A DNA stretch of 64,000 nt from Clarkia xantiana subsp. parviflora (lineage: Eukaryota; Streptophyta; Magnoliopsida; Myrtales; Onagraceae), in the NCBI GenBank assembly GCA_036873135.1, contig JAPTYO010000008.1, positions 22,979,001 through 23,043,000 of the forward strand, written 5' to 3'. This document shows, piece by piece, positions 1 to 10,800 of this stretch. The notes under the pieces are model-generated. The model ran no database searches. It saw nothing but the letters and a program-made list of their open reading frames with translations, and was not told the DNA's origin. Position numbers and translations under genes: made by a program. The stretch's first letter is position 1, and each line of letters starts with the position of its first letter.

Positions 1-118
1 TGGAAGCTTAACTCTGAGGCGGTGGCGGTTAGGGCAAACCTACGATATCGAGGGATTAATGTGGAGGATAAGTGTCCGTTCTGTGATGCTATTGAGACTG
101 AAATCCACATGATATTTG
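1..118 (+). mobile_element. LINE fragment, RVT zinc-binding region
   Basis: The plus strand reads as the zinc-binding (zf-RVT) region that follows reverse transcriptase in plant L1-type LINEs. A conserved LRRRGI stretch is followed by CPFC and an H of the C-x2-C...H type. The reading frame stops at the copia insertion after codons MIF and resumes beyond it at 4273 with GCEWAKQVW, so both pieces belong to one LINE. The 5' part lies outside the window. Confidence 0.75.
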
Positions 119-381
119 TGTTGGTGTATGAATATGTGTTTGTGAGAGTGGGAGAGTTGGAGAGGATATGAGAGACTTGTTTTGTTGTCTTCTCAACTTG
201 GTGATTTCCATTCATTCTCATCATCTATTTATAGGTACAAATGGAGAGCTCTAGACATACTTCTCAACTACTTGCATTAATTTCACTTCTCAACTACTTA
301 GATTTAATGAGACTCTCCCAACTAACTCAACTCTAGATTATTCATCTAAATACAAGTTTATTTATTATTATTATTTTTAAC
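119..381 (-). repeat. 3' LTR of Copia-1
   Basis: Matches 4004-4267 almost base for base. On the minus strand it follows a G-rich polypurine tract, which identifies it as the 3' LTR. The first base pair at the internal side differs from the expected TG. Confidence 0.92.
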
Positions 382-402
382 TTCCCCCTTAAACTTGTAT
401 CT

Positions 403-1083
403 TCAATTTCGGTGATGTCGTGAAATGAGCATTTCACGTAAGTGCTGAAAGATGTCGATCTTGAGAGCCTTTGTAAAAATTTCAGCAACTTGATCATTGG
501 TCTTCACATAAACGAGCTCCACTTCCTTGGACTTGACATGTTCTCGAATGGAATGGAACCGAGTGTCGATGTGCTTGGACCTCTCGTGATGAACTGGATT
601 CTTGGCTAAGGCAATAGCGGACTTGTTGTCGACATGGATCTTGGTTGGGCCTTCTTGTTGCACCTTGAGCTCCTCCCATAATCTTCTTAGCCATATAGCA
701 TGGCATACACATGATGATGCAGCTACATACTCCGCTTCACAAGTAGATAACGCAACAATTGGTTGTTTCTTTGATGACCAAGTAAATTCCGTACCTCCAA
801 GGTAGAAGACGAACCCGGTTGTGCTTTTCCAATCGTCGTAGCATCCATCCCAATCACTATCGCAAAATCCGGCAAGCTCCACGTCTTCTTTTGATGAGTA
901 AAATAACCCATACTCGAGTGTTCCCTTCACGTACTTGAGGATCCGCTTGGATGCCTTCATGTGAGAGGTCTTCAGAGTCTCCATGTAACTACTCACCAAA
1001 CCTACTCCAAAGAGAATGTCGGGCCGAGTACACGTCAGGTAGCGTAAGCATCCCACGAGGCTCTTGTAGTGAGTCGGAAACAC
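403..1083 (-). pseudogene. pol: copia RT thumb and RNase H
   Basis: Encodes the end of RT (CTRPDILFGVGLVS) and the RNase H domain. LAGFCDSDWDG, STCEAEYVA and IHVDNKSAI carry the acidic catalytic residues, and SKHIDTRFHSIREHV...AEIFTKAL is the conserved C-terminal block. This segment is open, but it is separated from RT by a frame break between 1084 and 1170. Confidence 0.88.
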
Positions 1084-1169
1084 CAGCTCTCCTTCTACTT
1101 CTTTCGTAAATCACACTCCACACTGGACGGGGGTGTCAAACGGCTGACATTCTTCCATTGAGAACTTCT

Positions 1170-1857
1170 TCAAAATCTTCGCGCGTACTTCTTTTGTGAG
1201 ACGAATATCCCATCTTCTCCTTGCTGCACTTCAATGCCGAGGAAATAGGCCATAAGGCCCATGTCAGTCATCTCGAACTCCTTCTCCATGGATTGCTTGA
1301 ACTCTTGAATCATGGCGGGATTGTTTCCGGTGAACACTAAATCCTCTTCATACAAACAGACAATCAAAACATCTCCACGGGGGTTAGTCTTTGAGTAAAA
1401 AGCATGTTCGTACGGGCACCGACTGAAACCACTTTGTATGAAGTAGTCGTTGATTCTGGAATTCCACGCTCTTGGAGCTTGTTTTAAGCCGTAAAGTGCC
1501 CTTCTCAGTCGATACACCTTGTCTTCTTGGCCTTTGACGATAAACCCAGGCGGTTGTTCTACATAGACTTCCTCTTCGAGATTCCCGTTCAGGAATGCTG
1601 ATTTCACGTCCATTTGGAATATTCTCTACTTCTTTTGAGCGGCAAGTGAAATGAGTAATCTTACCGTCTCTAGCCGGGCCACCGGTGCAAAGACTTCTTC
1701 ATAGTCGATCCCGAACTTTTATTTGTATCCCTTCACGACAAGCCTTACTTTGTATTTGTCTACTTCTCCATTCGCCTTTGTCTTCGTCTTGTACACCCAT
1801 TTGACTCCGATGGCATCATGACCTCGAGGGAGTGAAGTAAGCTCCCAAGTCTTGTTA
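1170..1857 (-). pseudogene. pol: copia reverse transcriptase (RVT_2), catalytic motif altered
   Basis: The N-terminal part (WVYKTKTKANGEVDKYK...FGIDYEEVFAPVAR) is interrupted by stop codons near 1720 and 1625. The clean part from 1613 carries [20 protein letters not shown] and [13 protein letters not shown], all canonical. The catalytic YVDD is replaced by YEED (near 1350), which removes one of the two essential aspartates. Expected activity is therefore lost even without the frame breaks. Confidence 0.88.
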
Positions 1858-2128
1858 TTCTTAATGGACATAATCTCTTCTTCCATCGCCTTCTTCCATT
1901 TTGTCTCCTTAGAGGCTTCTTCAAATGTTAATGGATCATATCCTGCGAAGAGACAAAGGTTACCATATAGTTCTTCATCATTTACATCAATTTCCTCCGT
2001 AGAGGTATATATATATCCCGAATCCTCCTTGTCTTCCTCACGGGTGATTCACTTGAGCTTTCTCCTTCTGATTGGGCTCCAGCATTTGTGGGTGAAGTTG
2101 GCTCCCGAACTTCTTCATTTCGGACACT

Positions 2129-2521
2129 CTATTGCTCCAACTCCTCCGCATCTAAGATCTCCTTTTGCTGGTTGTTGTTTTCCCAATTCCATGCTCGCTC
2201 CTCATCAAACTTGACGTCCCGCGACATTACAACCCTTTTTGTGACAGGATTGTATAACTTGTAGCCGTTGGAGTTCTCTGCGTAGCCGAGCATGGCACAC
2301 TTCATACTTTTGTCCTCGAGCTTCGTCCGCTTTTCTTCTTGCAATTTTGCATATGCAATTCATCCGAAGACACGAAGATGCTCGACACTTGGCTTGCGCT
2401 TGCTCCATGCTTCCTCCGGCGTTATGTCTCCAATCCTCTTCGTAGGAAAACGGTTGAGTAAGTAAACGGCACATGCAACCGCGTCTCCCCAGAATTCTTT
2501 CGGAACTCCTCCTCCGGCAAG
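2129..2521 (-). pseudogene. pol: copia integrase C-terminal remnant
   Basis: Only the region after the catalytic core remains. It contains WGDAV, a run ending in [18 protein letters not shown], then a stop before IAYAKLQ and KCAMLGY...GYKLYNPVTKRVV. The DDE catalytic residues are not present between pre-integrase and this segment. Compared with the related copies at 11398-11945 and 14287-14990, about 0.5-0.6 kb is missing. Confidence 0.82.
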
Positions 2522-3055
2522 CCTCGTACCATGTTCTTTCTTTCCAGTAGATTCAACGCCTCAAAGTTGAGATGCCCATACCTGATGTGCCAGAGAGATG
2601 AGCTGTCCATGGTGGTAACCTTCAAGCAATTCTCCTCTTGTGTGCTCAGCCGTAGAGGAAACATCATGTTCTTAGTCATGGTTATATTCGTGATAAGTTT
2701 GTTGTTTTTATCACGGATGCTAAGAGCGTGATCCTTCATGTGGACGTCGTATCCTTTCTCGAGCAGTTGTCCGACGCTTAGAATATTATTCTTCATATCG
2801 GGAACATAATAAACATCAGAGATGCAGAGTTGCCGCCCATTCTTGAGTGCGAAGAGAATTTTACCTTTACCTTCGAGAGAGATCACCGAAGGTAACATGT
2901 CCATTACGCCTTTCGTCAAGCTCCGCAAACAATTCTTTTCGCCCACACATATGATTGGATGCTCCCGTATCAATGAACCATGTGACAGATTCTGCCGCTC
3001 CATCGTAGGCCATCAAGAGTACTCCATCACCGTTGATCTTCTCCGCAAGATTCAC
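2422..3055 (-). pseudogene. pol: copia protease and GAG-pre-integrase
   Basis: Continues the polyprotein after the gag frameshift. The aspartic protease active site WFIDTGASNHMCG is readable near 2960, and a second frameshift follows around 2900. The GAG-pre-integrase motif [17 protein letters not shown] is present near 2560. Right after MVRGLPEE the sequence jumps to the end of integrase, so the integrase zinc finger and most of the catalytic core are missing. Confidence 0.85.
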
Positions 3056-3972
3056 TTTTTCTCCACCATTGTCGGTGTTATACCAACATTCTGCTGCATA
3101 GTGGCCATATTTTTTTTACAAATGTGGCATTGGATTTCCGATCTGATCCATCCACCACGACCTCGTCCGCGACCTCGACCACGACCGCGACCTCGACCTG
3201 CTCCTCGTCCACCTGATTCTCCATCAGCAGGTTCGTTGGTGGTTGTTGTTCGACCACCTCTTCCTCTCCGTGTTGTGAATCTTCCTCTTTGGAAGCCGCC
3301 GCGTGAACCTTGATTCTTCAACGTCAGCTTTGCTTGTAAAGCGTGCTCCAAGGATTTACATTCTCCTCTCTTCGACAGTCGTTGTTCATGGGCTTGTAGA
3401 GAACCCATTAGTTGCTCGACGGACATTTCTTCTAGGTCCTTGGATTCTTCAATTGCCACGGCCACAAGGTCGAACTTATGATCGAGGGATCTCAAGATCT
3501 TCTCTATGACACGAACATCTTCCAAGTTTTCTCCATTTCTTCGCATTTGATGCGCGATTGAAACGACCCGCCTGAAGTAGTCGGAGATAGATTCTGATTT
3601 TTCTTGATGGAGGGATTCAAATTGAGCACGAAGAGCTTGTAGGCGAATTTTATTTACCTTTTCGACGCCGCCGTACGCTTTTTGAAGTATGCCCCAAGCT
3701 TCATAAGATGTATTGGCCGGAGCAACTAATTCGAACGTGGCTTCATCAAGACCTTGATATATTGTGAACAAGGCCTTCTTCTCCTTCTTGCGTTGTTCCT
3801 TCAATTCTTCCTTCTCTTCTTTTGTCATCTCCGTCGTCACTTCGAGCTCCTCGAACTCGGTCTCCACGAGCTTCCACACGTCAAGAGATCCCAATAGGGC
3901 CTTCATTTGTATACACCACCTATCATAGTTATCCTTCGTCAATCTCGGCACTTGCATGCTTGTTGTTGCCAT
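3052..3972 (-). pseudogene. gag: copia gag (UBN2-type capsid, RGG-rich tail)
   Basis: Encodes a nucleocapsid precursor of the copia UBN2 type, beginning MATTSMQVPRLTKDNYDRW. I chose the ATG at 3972 over one 30 bp upstream because this is the family's usual start. A capsid domain is followed by a long Gly/Arg-rich stretch, probably RNA-binding. The zinc knuckle starts correctly (CHICKK) but one extra A in an A8 run near 3110 throws the frame, so the GH and final C lie in another frame. Gag is therefore cut off from protease. Confidence 0.88.
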
Positions 3973-4003
3973 TGCAATCTTTGAACCCCGCTCTGATACC
4001 ACT

Positions 4004-4267
4004 TGTTGGTGTATGAATATGTGTTTGTGAGAGTGGGAGAGTTGGAGAGGATATGAGAGACTTGTTGTGTTGTCTTCTCAACTTGGTGATTTCCATTCAT
4101 TCTCATCATCTATTTATAGGTACAAATGGAGAGCTCTAGACATACTTCTCAACTACTTGCATTAATGTCACTTCTCAACTACTTAGATTTAATGAGACTC
4201 TCCCAACTAACTCAACTCTAGATTATTCATCTAAATACAAGTTTATTTATTATTATTATTTTTAACA
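4004..4267 (-). repeat. 5' LTR of Copia-1 with adjacent primer-binding site
   Basis: Partner of the LTR at 119-381. On the minus strand it ends in CCAACA, followed after two bases by TGGTATCAGAGC (3990-4001), the usual primer-binding site complementary to plant initiator-methionine tRNA. Confidence 0.93.
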
Positions 4268-4272
4268 ATTTG

Positions 4273-5160
4273 GATGTGAATGGGCTAAGCAGGTGTGGTT
4301 TGCTGCACTTCATTTACGTCAAGATGAGCTACATGGGAGTCACATATCGGAGATCTTAGCTGCAGTAAAGAATGCTCCGACGTTAAATAAACAGGAACGA
4401 ATGGAGAGATTGTCGCCTATCGGTGTAGTTTGCTGGCAAATATGGAAAGAGCAGTGTCGTGCCATGTATAACAATGCAACTCCAAACCCCATACGCATGA
4501 CATAGGCGATCTTTACTGAACAGAATGAGTACTGGATGGCAAGGCGAGCTGGGAACGACCCGATCGAGCAACACCAAGCTGCCCCATTGCAGGTAAGTGA
4601 AGATACATGGACGCCTCCTCCTATGGGTACCGTGAAAGTGAATTGTGATGCTTCGTGGTGTGATCGTGAGAAACGAGGGGCAATAGCTGGTATTTCTAGG
4701 ACCGACACGGGTGAGGTTATTGCGGGTTTTAATAGAGACGATGTAGCGCAGGGATGCTTCGAGCTGGAGTTACAAGCCTTGCATGATGGGGTTCTTATGA
4801 CTTTGCATAAGGGGATGGTCCCACGTAATTTTTGAGTCTGACTCAAGGGCTGCAATCATTTGCCTTAATGGAGATACACATCAAATGGAATGGAGGACAG
4901 AAACAAAGGTACGCAATATCCAGTCCATAGCTGCCCACATTCACTCCGCCAGATGGTCTTTGTTAGAAAAAAAGCAAATGAATACGCGAATTGGCTAGCG
5001 ATTCAGACTAGACAGATGTCGTGTCCTTCCGATTGGATTTCTGTACCCCTGCCCTCTCTTTTAATGTTAATCTCTAAGGATCGAGAGTTTATTCCCCCTA
5101 AACGTTTGTACTGGATGCTTGTTTTAGTAATGAATGTTCATTGGCCAAAAAAAAAAAATT
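4273..5160 (+). pseudogene. LINE 3' end with plant-type RNase H (RVT_3)
   Basis: Continuation of the LINE at 1-118. The stretch from 4293 ends at a stop near 4503. A second segment from 4536 carries the RVT_3 type RNase H with VKVNCDASW, the ELELQAL block and, after a frameshift near 4830, FESDSRAAI and ANEYANWLA. Those are the D, E and D catalytic neighbourhoods of the domain. It ends in an A-rich tail at about 5147-5168, as expected for a LINE. Confidence 0.82.
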
Positions 5161-5439
5161 AAAAATAAAGCAATTAATTTACGCGCACAAAACTACTTAA
5201 ACTACTAATCACTGCATGTCAATAATTTCCTTTGTTATTATTATATAAGATCCCTTAAAATTATTATATGGGATCACTATCGGTAATTACTAATTTTTTT
5301 TATACATCGGTCGTGTTAAATGATGTCATTTTGCCCCATATTCACATATACAAATCTGTCCTTACCGGGAGCTGAGAATTTGTTTTAATGGATGTGTGCA
5401 TTGCAACTTATTATAATATAAGATTATTTAAATCCAGTT

Positions 5440-5596
5440 CTACTCGTCTCCTTGTATACGAGGTACGTGGACCAGGCGAGACCTGTTTTTTTAGATAGGT
5501 CACCACGAGGTGATGCCCCAGAGGGGATTCCAACCTGGGACTTCAGAGCCAAACCATGTGCGGATAAGCGTTCTTAACCACTATACCACCAATGTT
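5440..5596 (-). mobile_element. tRNA-derived SINE
   Basis: On the minus strand the head reads like a tRNA. The pol III box A is TGGTATAGTGG (about 5576-5587) and box B is GGTTGGAATCC (about 5525-5535), roughly 45 bp apart, followed by an unrelated body and an AT-rich tail. The cloverleaf is not intact, so it is not a tRNA gene. I could not fix the target duplication, so both ends are approximate. Confidence 0.6.
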
Positions 5597-5944
5597 TGTG
5601 CTATTATTTATATATTTCATACCTCATTATTATAATAATAATAAGATAAATAGCTATGCAAATTTAGTTTTAATATTATTTTTAGTTCATGAATATACTA
5701 TACATATTAAACATAAAATATAAAGTTTAAAAAGTAAGCTAATTGTTCTCAAAATAAATGTTCGTTTAAATCTTATAATATTAAGATATTGTATACTTAT
5801 ATATATGAATATAATAATCATAAACTGATATCACAACGCACTTTAAAAGTATATAAAACACTGTAATCTAACATTACACTTCATGTTACATGACAACCAA
5901 ACACTGCAATCTAACATTACATTATTTAGCTCATATTACATATA

Positions 5945-6435
5945 AGGGAAACAAATGTAAAACGTACAAATGTTAGAAAAAGATAGTTTTTGGTAATAAC
6001 ATGTTTTAAAATGTACAATATGTTTCAAAATGAGGGTAATTGGTATTTTCTTCAATCAGTCGTTCAAAATTATCGTTAAATACATTTCAATGTACAAAAT
6101 TAACCGACTACTTTTGAAAGTATCAAAATAAGTCTTAGTGTCTTATAATGATGTTACAATTAATCAAACCGGACTCAACCGATTGGGGGATCAATTGAGT
6201 CCCAATCGAGTCGAGACATTATTATAACATTATAGTATAAATATTAGGTCCTGATTTCAATATAGAAAATAATTAAATTAATTCAAGAAATTTAAAAAGT
6301 ATTTAACAATAATTTTTATGGATGATTGAAGTAAGTACCAATTACCATCGTTTTGAAACATGTTATACATCTAAAACATGCTGGTACCAAAAACCATATT
6401 TTTAAACATAGTTCATGTTTTACATACTTTTCCCT
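5945..6435. repeat. foldback element or MITE with ~115-bp inverted ends
   Basis: The left arm (about 5945-6062, starting AGGGAA and ending near CTTCAATCA) is complementary with scattered mismatches to the right arm (about 6322-6435). Terminal pairing is AGGGAAA / TTTCCCT. About 260 bp lies between. No convincing target duplication was found, so the superfamily is open. Confidence 0.6.
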
Positions 6436-8437
6436 GCTTATAACCTCACATTTCAAGTAATCTCCATTACGTCCATCGAAACACCCCCTAAGAGCACTTG
6501 CAACGGTAGCACCTAGTTACTAGTAGTATTATGGTGTGAAATTATCTTAGTAGAGAGTTCCTAGTTCCTACCGTTAATTACCATTTTTCTATCATTAATG
6601 ATTAAATAGTAACTTGACAATCTAATAGAAGTTCATAATTCCACGATAAGAGTTTCTAGATCTAATATTTGTAATTGGATGTCACTAGTTTTTTTTTTTG
6701 TCATAATCGAGTGGAGTGAGAATTAAAACGTTTTCTACTAGTATGAACTCACACTGGTACTATTTATGTTGGTTTCTCACTTTGATTCGTGTATATTTAA
6801 TATAATATAATTCTTTTTAATCAAGTCAGATAAAAAAAACTTATAAATCAGTAATTTCGAATATTAAATAAATAATTTAAATAATGGCACGAGCTAAAAT
6901 CAGTACTTTTTAATTTCAATTAGCTTTAGAATTTTTTGGCTAACTTTTTATATTTTACCACACGACACAACTATCAACTTTGAGTTTTAAAATATCATAT
7001 TATTAAACAATATTTTAATATTTTAATACATGTATATTAAAGTTTTGTTTAATTTAATTATTATATTTTATTATATTATAAGAATTATTATTTTTAATGT
7101 GGAAAACACGTAAATAGTTTTTAATTTTTGTACAATATAATATTTTTACAGCGACGTATAATATATTAAACTGACCTACATGTGATATACAATTTCTAAA
7201 TTTTTAATTAATTATTTTTTCCTAGTTTTTTTTTTATTAATCTGTCAAAGTTAGTCTATTTTGTGTCAAACATTCAAATCACAATTTTGACTAACGTGTA
7301 TGATTATTCAGAAATTCAAAACATTCAGTTATTTGTATGCATATATTTTTATTTTATTTTTCTTAGATAGTAAAAATCGGTACATTTATAATTTTTCCAT
7401 TTAAATTAGCATACAAGTATAAAAAATGTACTTCTCTTTTACCATCTCAAAAAAATTATAGAAGGTAGACAATTAAATTACGACTAGCGGTATGTACTCA
7501 TTCCGAGTGTTTAGCCTAGAATTGAACGATTTTGACTAATTCAAAAGATCTAAAACAAATTAAAATTTCAAACAATTATACTTTCTTCACTTTTGTACAT
7601 ATTTATCTGTCAAATTGGTCAAACTCTCAAACTTAATTGATGGGTTTTGATATTTGCAATAATTTAAAACATGAGTATTTAATCTATATAGACTTTTTTC
7701 ATATTAGGAGTATGAAAAATATATGAATTTTCTTTAAAAGTAGAACTTAAGTCTCTACCACTGAAAAATGTCCTACCTTTATTGTGTATAATAGTACCAT
7801 TTTAATGAATTGCCAATGTTGAAATGGGTGAATTTAAGCTAGCAAATTACCATAATTTGACCTTAAAGAAATTAGACGTCTATGCAATTTGACCTTTAAA
7901 GAAATAAATAAAAGTTAGACTAAATTCAAGATGGGCTTGATCGAGCCGCCCAGTCACATGGAGGTGGATTCATTGATTTGGAGATGCATACAATATTTAT
8001 TTATTTATTATAAAACAAATGAATGAATCCATTTCACGTGCTTGATTAGAACCGCAGCAGAGAATCCGCCATGATACATATATTATTGAGCAATATATAT
8101 ATAAGGGCATGTAGTTTAACCAAGTTCCTAAGCAATTTTGTCAAGATATATCAAGTGTATCTTGGTGGTTATGTTATCTTATAAATCACGTAACAACATA
8201 GAAATATAAAGAATAAATTGTAAGTGTTATACATTCATTATTAACGCTTTACCAAATATGTTATACATTATTTGCCAACTGTATACGTTAATTTAGAAGA
8301 AGAAGAAGAAAATCATGAGAAATTTGTGTATATCTATCTCTTAAAGACGTCAGTCTGTGTTTTTATAGAATTGGGTTAGCTAGCTATATTTGGCCCCAAC
8401 AGTTTGGTTTGCCACTGCCATCAGTTGTAACTCCTAC

Positions 8438-8450
8438 CTCTGTATATTCA
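8438..8450 (+). promoter_or_regulatory. possible TATA element of the small-protein gene
   Basis: TGTATATTCATA lies about 60 bp before the ATG at 8508 and is followed by a CT-rich leader (CTCTCTCTCATTC), a common plant 5' UTR pattern. Inferred from position only. Confidence 0.3.
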
Positions 8451-8507
8451 TAACCTCTCTCTCTCATTCATTCTTTCTTTCTGTGCTTGCTAGCTTAACT
8501 AGCTTCA

Positions 8508-8837
8508 ATGGACATCAGGAATTGGTGCAAGTGTAACTCGGCAACTTCTTCAGAAATAATCCATCTCGGCCGGAACAGATCCAGCCTAGCTTCCTCCACT
8601 ACTTTGACATCCAAGAAGCTCAGGTGGAGAGATCTATGGCTATGGATAAAGTTTAAGAGAAGGAAGATCCTCCAGTCTAAACCCTCACTCAACCAACCCT
8701 ACGATTCTTACTCTTACATGTTGAACTTCGATCACGGGTTCGTATGGGAAGAACCCGATAACGTCTCCAGGTCATTCTCGGTCAGGTTCGCCGATTCTTC
8801 TAGGCTTCTTGGGAAGAAGAAGAGGATGGTCAAATGA
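8508..8837 (+). CDS. conserved small plant protein of unknown function
   Basis: An intact single-exon frame of 109 residues, flanked by intergenic DNA rather than transposon coding remains. The N-terminal half is basic with a W-rich patch (RWRDLWLWIKFKRRK, residues 39-53). The C-terminal half carries YDSYSYMLNFDHG (residues 65-77) and EEPDNVSRSFSVRFADSSRL (81-100), which resembles a motif I recall from small plant proteins with YDxxxYxxNFDxG and SRSFSVRFADPSR. No signal peptide, membrane segment or enzyme motif is visible. The ATG at 8508 is the first in the message after a CT-rich leader. The protein is basic and could be nuclear or membrane-associated, but that is inference. Function is not known to me. 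Confidence 0.7.
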   Translation: MDIRNWCKCNSATSSEIIHLGRNRSSLASSTTLTSKKLRWRDLWLWIKFKRRKILQSKPSLNQPYDSYSYMLNFDHGFVWEEPDNVSRSFSVRFADSSRLLGKKKRMVK

Positions 8838-9623
8838 ATCAATTAGAACATTATATATGTACAATGAGATTGTTTTTGTTTTTCTCTCTTCCAGTTCCAG
8901 ATGTATATCTATATATATATATATATAAAGCTTCTTTGTTCTTGATGTTTGTTCATTCAAGCTGGGTCATGAAATGGACTATAGGATTGGTGTATTGAAG
9001 AATCAGGTCGTAATATCTTGAAATGCAAGTGTTACTTTATCTTTAGCAAAGTTCATAAAAAAGGAGATGAGGAGGATGACAAACAGAATAATAGTATTGA
9101 GTGCAGTTTCTGTTTTGAGTCTTTTTTACCCAGCTTTAACTTTTAACTAATGTATATGTATATATAACCTGTGCCATCATCATTTGATGCTATTGGGTGT
9201 CACCATCATATAGCGTCCAGCGGAATTAGTCTCTATGCTGTCCACCTCTTCAAGAATGGTGTAGAAATTTAGAATGCATAGTTAACCGGTTAACCAGCAT
9301 GCGCTAAGCACGCATACATGATTAATACCATACAGGGTCATGATTGACCCGACTTTAAACCTTAATCATTTAAATTAAAATGCTTGCGCGACCGGAAGCA
9401 AAAACACTATTAAAAGTCTTCCGGTCGCTCGAGCATATAAATCTAAATTTTTAAGATTTGAAATCAGATCAATCATGTCATCGTATTATACTCGGAGTCG
9501 AGTTAATCATGTCAGGTATCATCGTCAGGAAATTACCGCGTGCGTGTAGTGCGGGCTAGTATCTACGATAATGAATTTTTTTTTCTCAAAAAGTTCCTTT
9601 ACTTTGATAATGAATAACAAAAA
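8838..9623. other. 3' flank of small-protein gene and intergenic DNA
   Basis: Contains a short TA run (8907-8927) in the likely 3' UTR and otherwise no recognisable gene, RNA or element. The stretch 9270-9560 has several short partial inversions (for example GCGACCGGAAGC and CTTCCGGTCGC around 9388-9427) but no clear element ends. Confidence 0.5.
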
Positions 9624-9857
9624 TGTTGGAAAATTAAGTAAACTTGTTTAAGTTTAATGCATTAGTGAGTTCATGTATTTAGAGTTACATGCATTTGATA
9701 GAAGAAATATATGTATTTAAAGATACAAAGCATCTAAGGTCTTCCATATGTACCTATATATATGTGATCAAATGAAGAAGAAATCATCAAGTTGAGTTGA
9801 CAACAACAAGTCTCCCATTCCCTCTCCACATCTCTTACACACATTCATACACCAACA
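9624..9857 (+). repeat. 5' LTR of the tandem copia
   Basis: Starts TGTTGGAAAATTAAG and ends CATACACCAACA, followed by the primer site AGTGATATCAGAGCC (one base off the usual form). A TATATATATG run near 9753 may be its core promoter. Confidence 0.85.
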
Positions 9858-9888
9858 AGTGATATCAGAGCCTAGTCCAAAGATCGTG

Positions 9889-10800
9889 ATGGCATCGACA
9901 AGCATGCAAGTGCCAAGATTGACGAAGGATAACTACGATAAATGATGTATCCAAATGAAGACCCTTTTGGGATTGCTTGACGTAGTTCAAGCAACCCAAA
10001 GCGACGACAGAGATGACAAAGGAAGAGAATGATGAATTGAGAGAGCAACGTAAGAGGGAGAATAAGGCCATGTTTACAATATATCAAGGTCTTGCTTAAG
10101 TCACATTCGAGATAGTCGCTTCGGCTAAGACATCATACGAAGCATGGGGAATACTCCAAAAGGTGTTCGGTGGCGTCGAAAAGGTAAAGAAAATTCACAT
10201 ACAAGCTCTTCGTCTTCAATTCGAGTCCCTCCATCAAGAAAGCTCGGAATCTATCTCCGACTATTTCACGAAGGTCATTTCAATCACGCATCAAATGCGG
10301 AGAAATGGAGAAAATTTGGAAGATGTTCGTTTCATAGAGAAGATCTTTAGATCCCTCGATCCTAAGTTCGACCTTGTGGCCGTGGCGATCGAAGAGTCCA
10401 AAGACTTAGAAGAGATGTCCGTTGAACAACGACTTATGAAGAGAGGAGAAGATAAATATTTGGAGCAAGCTTTACAAGCGAATGTGACGTTGAAGAATAA
10501 CGAATCTCGAGCCGCCTTCCAAATAGGAAGATTCACACCACAATGAGTAAGAGGTAGATCAACCACCAACGAAGCCGACGAATCTGGAGAGTCGATCCAA
10601 GAAGGAGATTGAGGAAGAGGTCGCGGTCGTGGTCGCGGAAGAGGCCGTGGTGGATGGATAAATAACAAAGCGGGAGTTCAATGCTACGTGTGCAAAAAAT
10701 ACGGCCATTATGCAGCGGAGTGTTGGTATAACACTGACCATGAGGAAGAGAATGCGAACCTCGTGGAGAAGATTGATGACGATGGAGTTCTTTTGATGGC
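9889..10800 (+). pseudogene. gag: copia gag, first internal
   Basis: Begins MASTSMQVPRLTKDNYDK, then has a stop in place of the usual W. The best preserved part (10163-10546) is the UBN2 capsid region with FESLHQESSESISDYF and HQMRRNGENLEDV. A G/R-rich tail and an intact-looking zinc knuckle (CYVCKKYGHYAAECW, near 10682-10726) follow. Several stops make it non-functional. Confidence 0.82.

Larger units (their letters stand above)
119..4267 (-). mobile_element. Ty1/copia retrotransposon, internally deleted (Copia-1)
   Basis: A complete insertion with two LTRs of about 264 bp (TG...CA ends), a tRNA-iMet type primer site at 3990-4001, a purine tract next to the 3' LTR (minus strand of 382-390) and a 5-bp target duplication ATTTG at 114-118 and 4268-4272. 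Gene order on the minus strand is gag, protease, integrase, RT, RNase H, which is the copia order. The LTRs differ at only two or three positions, so insertion is recent. The coding region nevertheless has frameshifts, an integrase-core deletion and an altered RT catalytic motif, so it cannot be autonomous. Confidence 0.93.
5161..8437. other. AT-rich intergenic region
   Basis: No credible coding region on either strand. Apart from the SINE and foldback element listed separately, I see only AT-rich sequence, a short remnant with CCGGACTCAACCGATTGG near 6170, and a MITE-like end (AAGAGCACTTGCAACGGTAG) near 6490 without a recognisable partner. Confidence 0.6.

Noticed and set aside
3110..3120. 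Programmed frameshift at the A8 run between gag and protease of Copia-1
   Set aside because: The two related internals (10690 and 13575) have shorter A runs that keep the frame, so the extra A is more simply a mutation.
5455..5590. A functional tRNA gene
   Set aside because: Only the pol III promoter boxes are kept; acceptor and anticodon stems do not pair, so a SINE head is the better explanation.
8495..8692. A 65-residue minus-strand frame opposite the small-protein gene
   Set aside because: Shadow of the plus-strand frame, which has the better start context and motif content.
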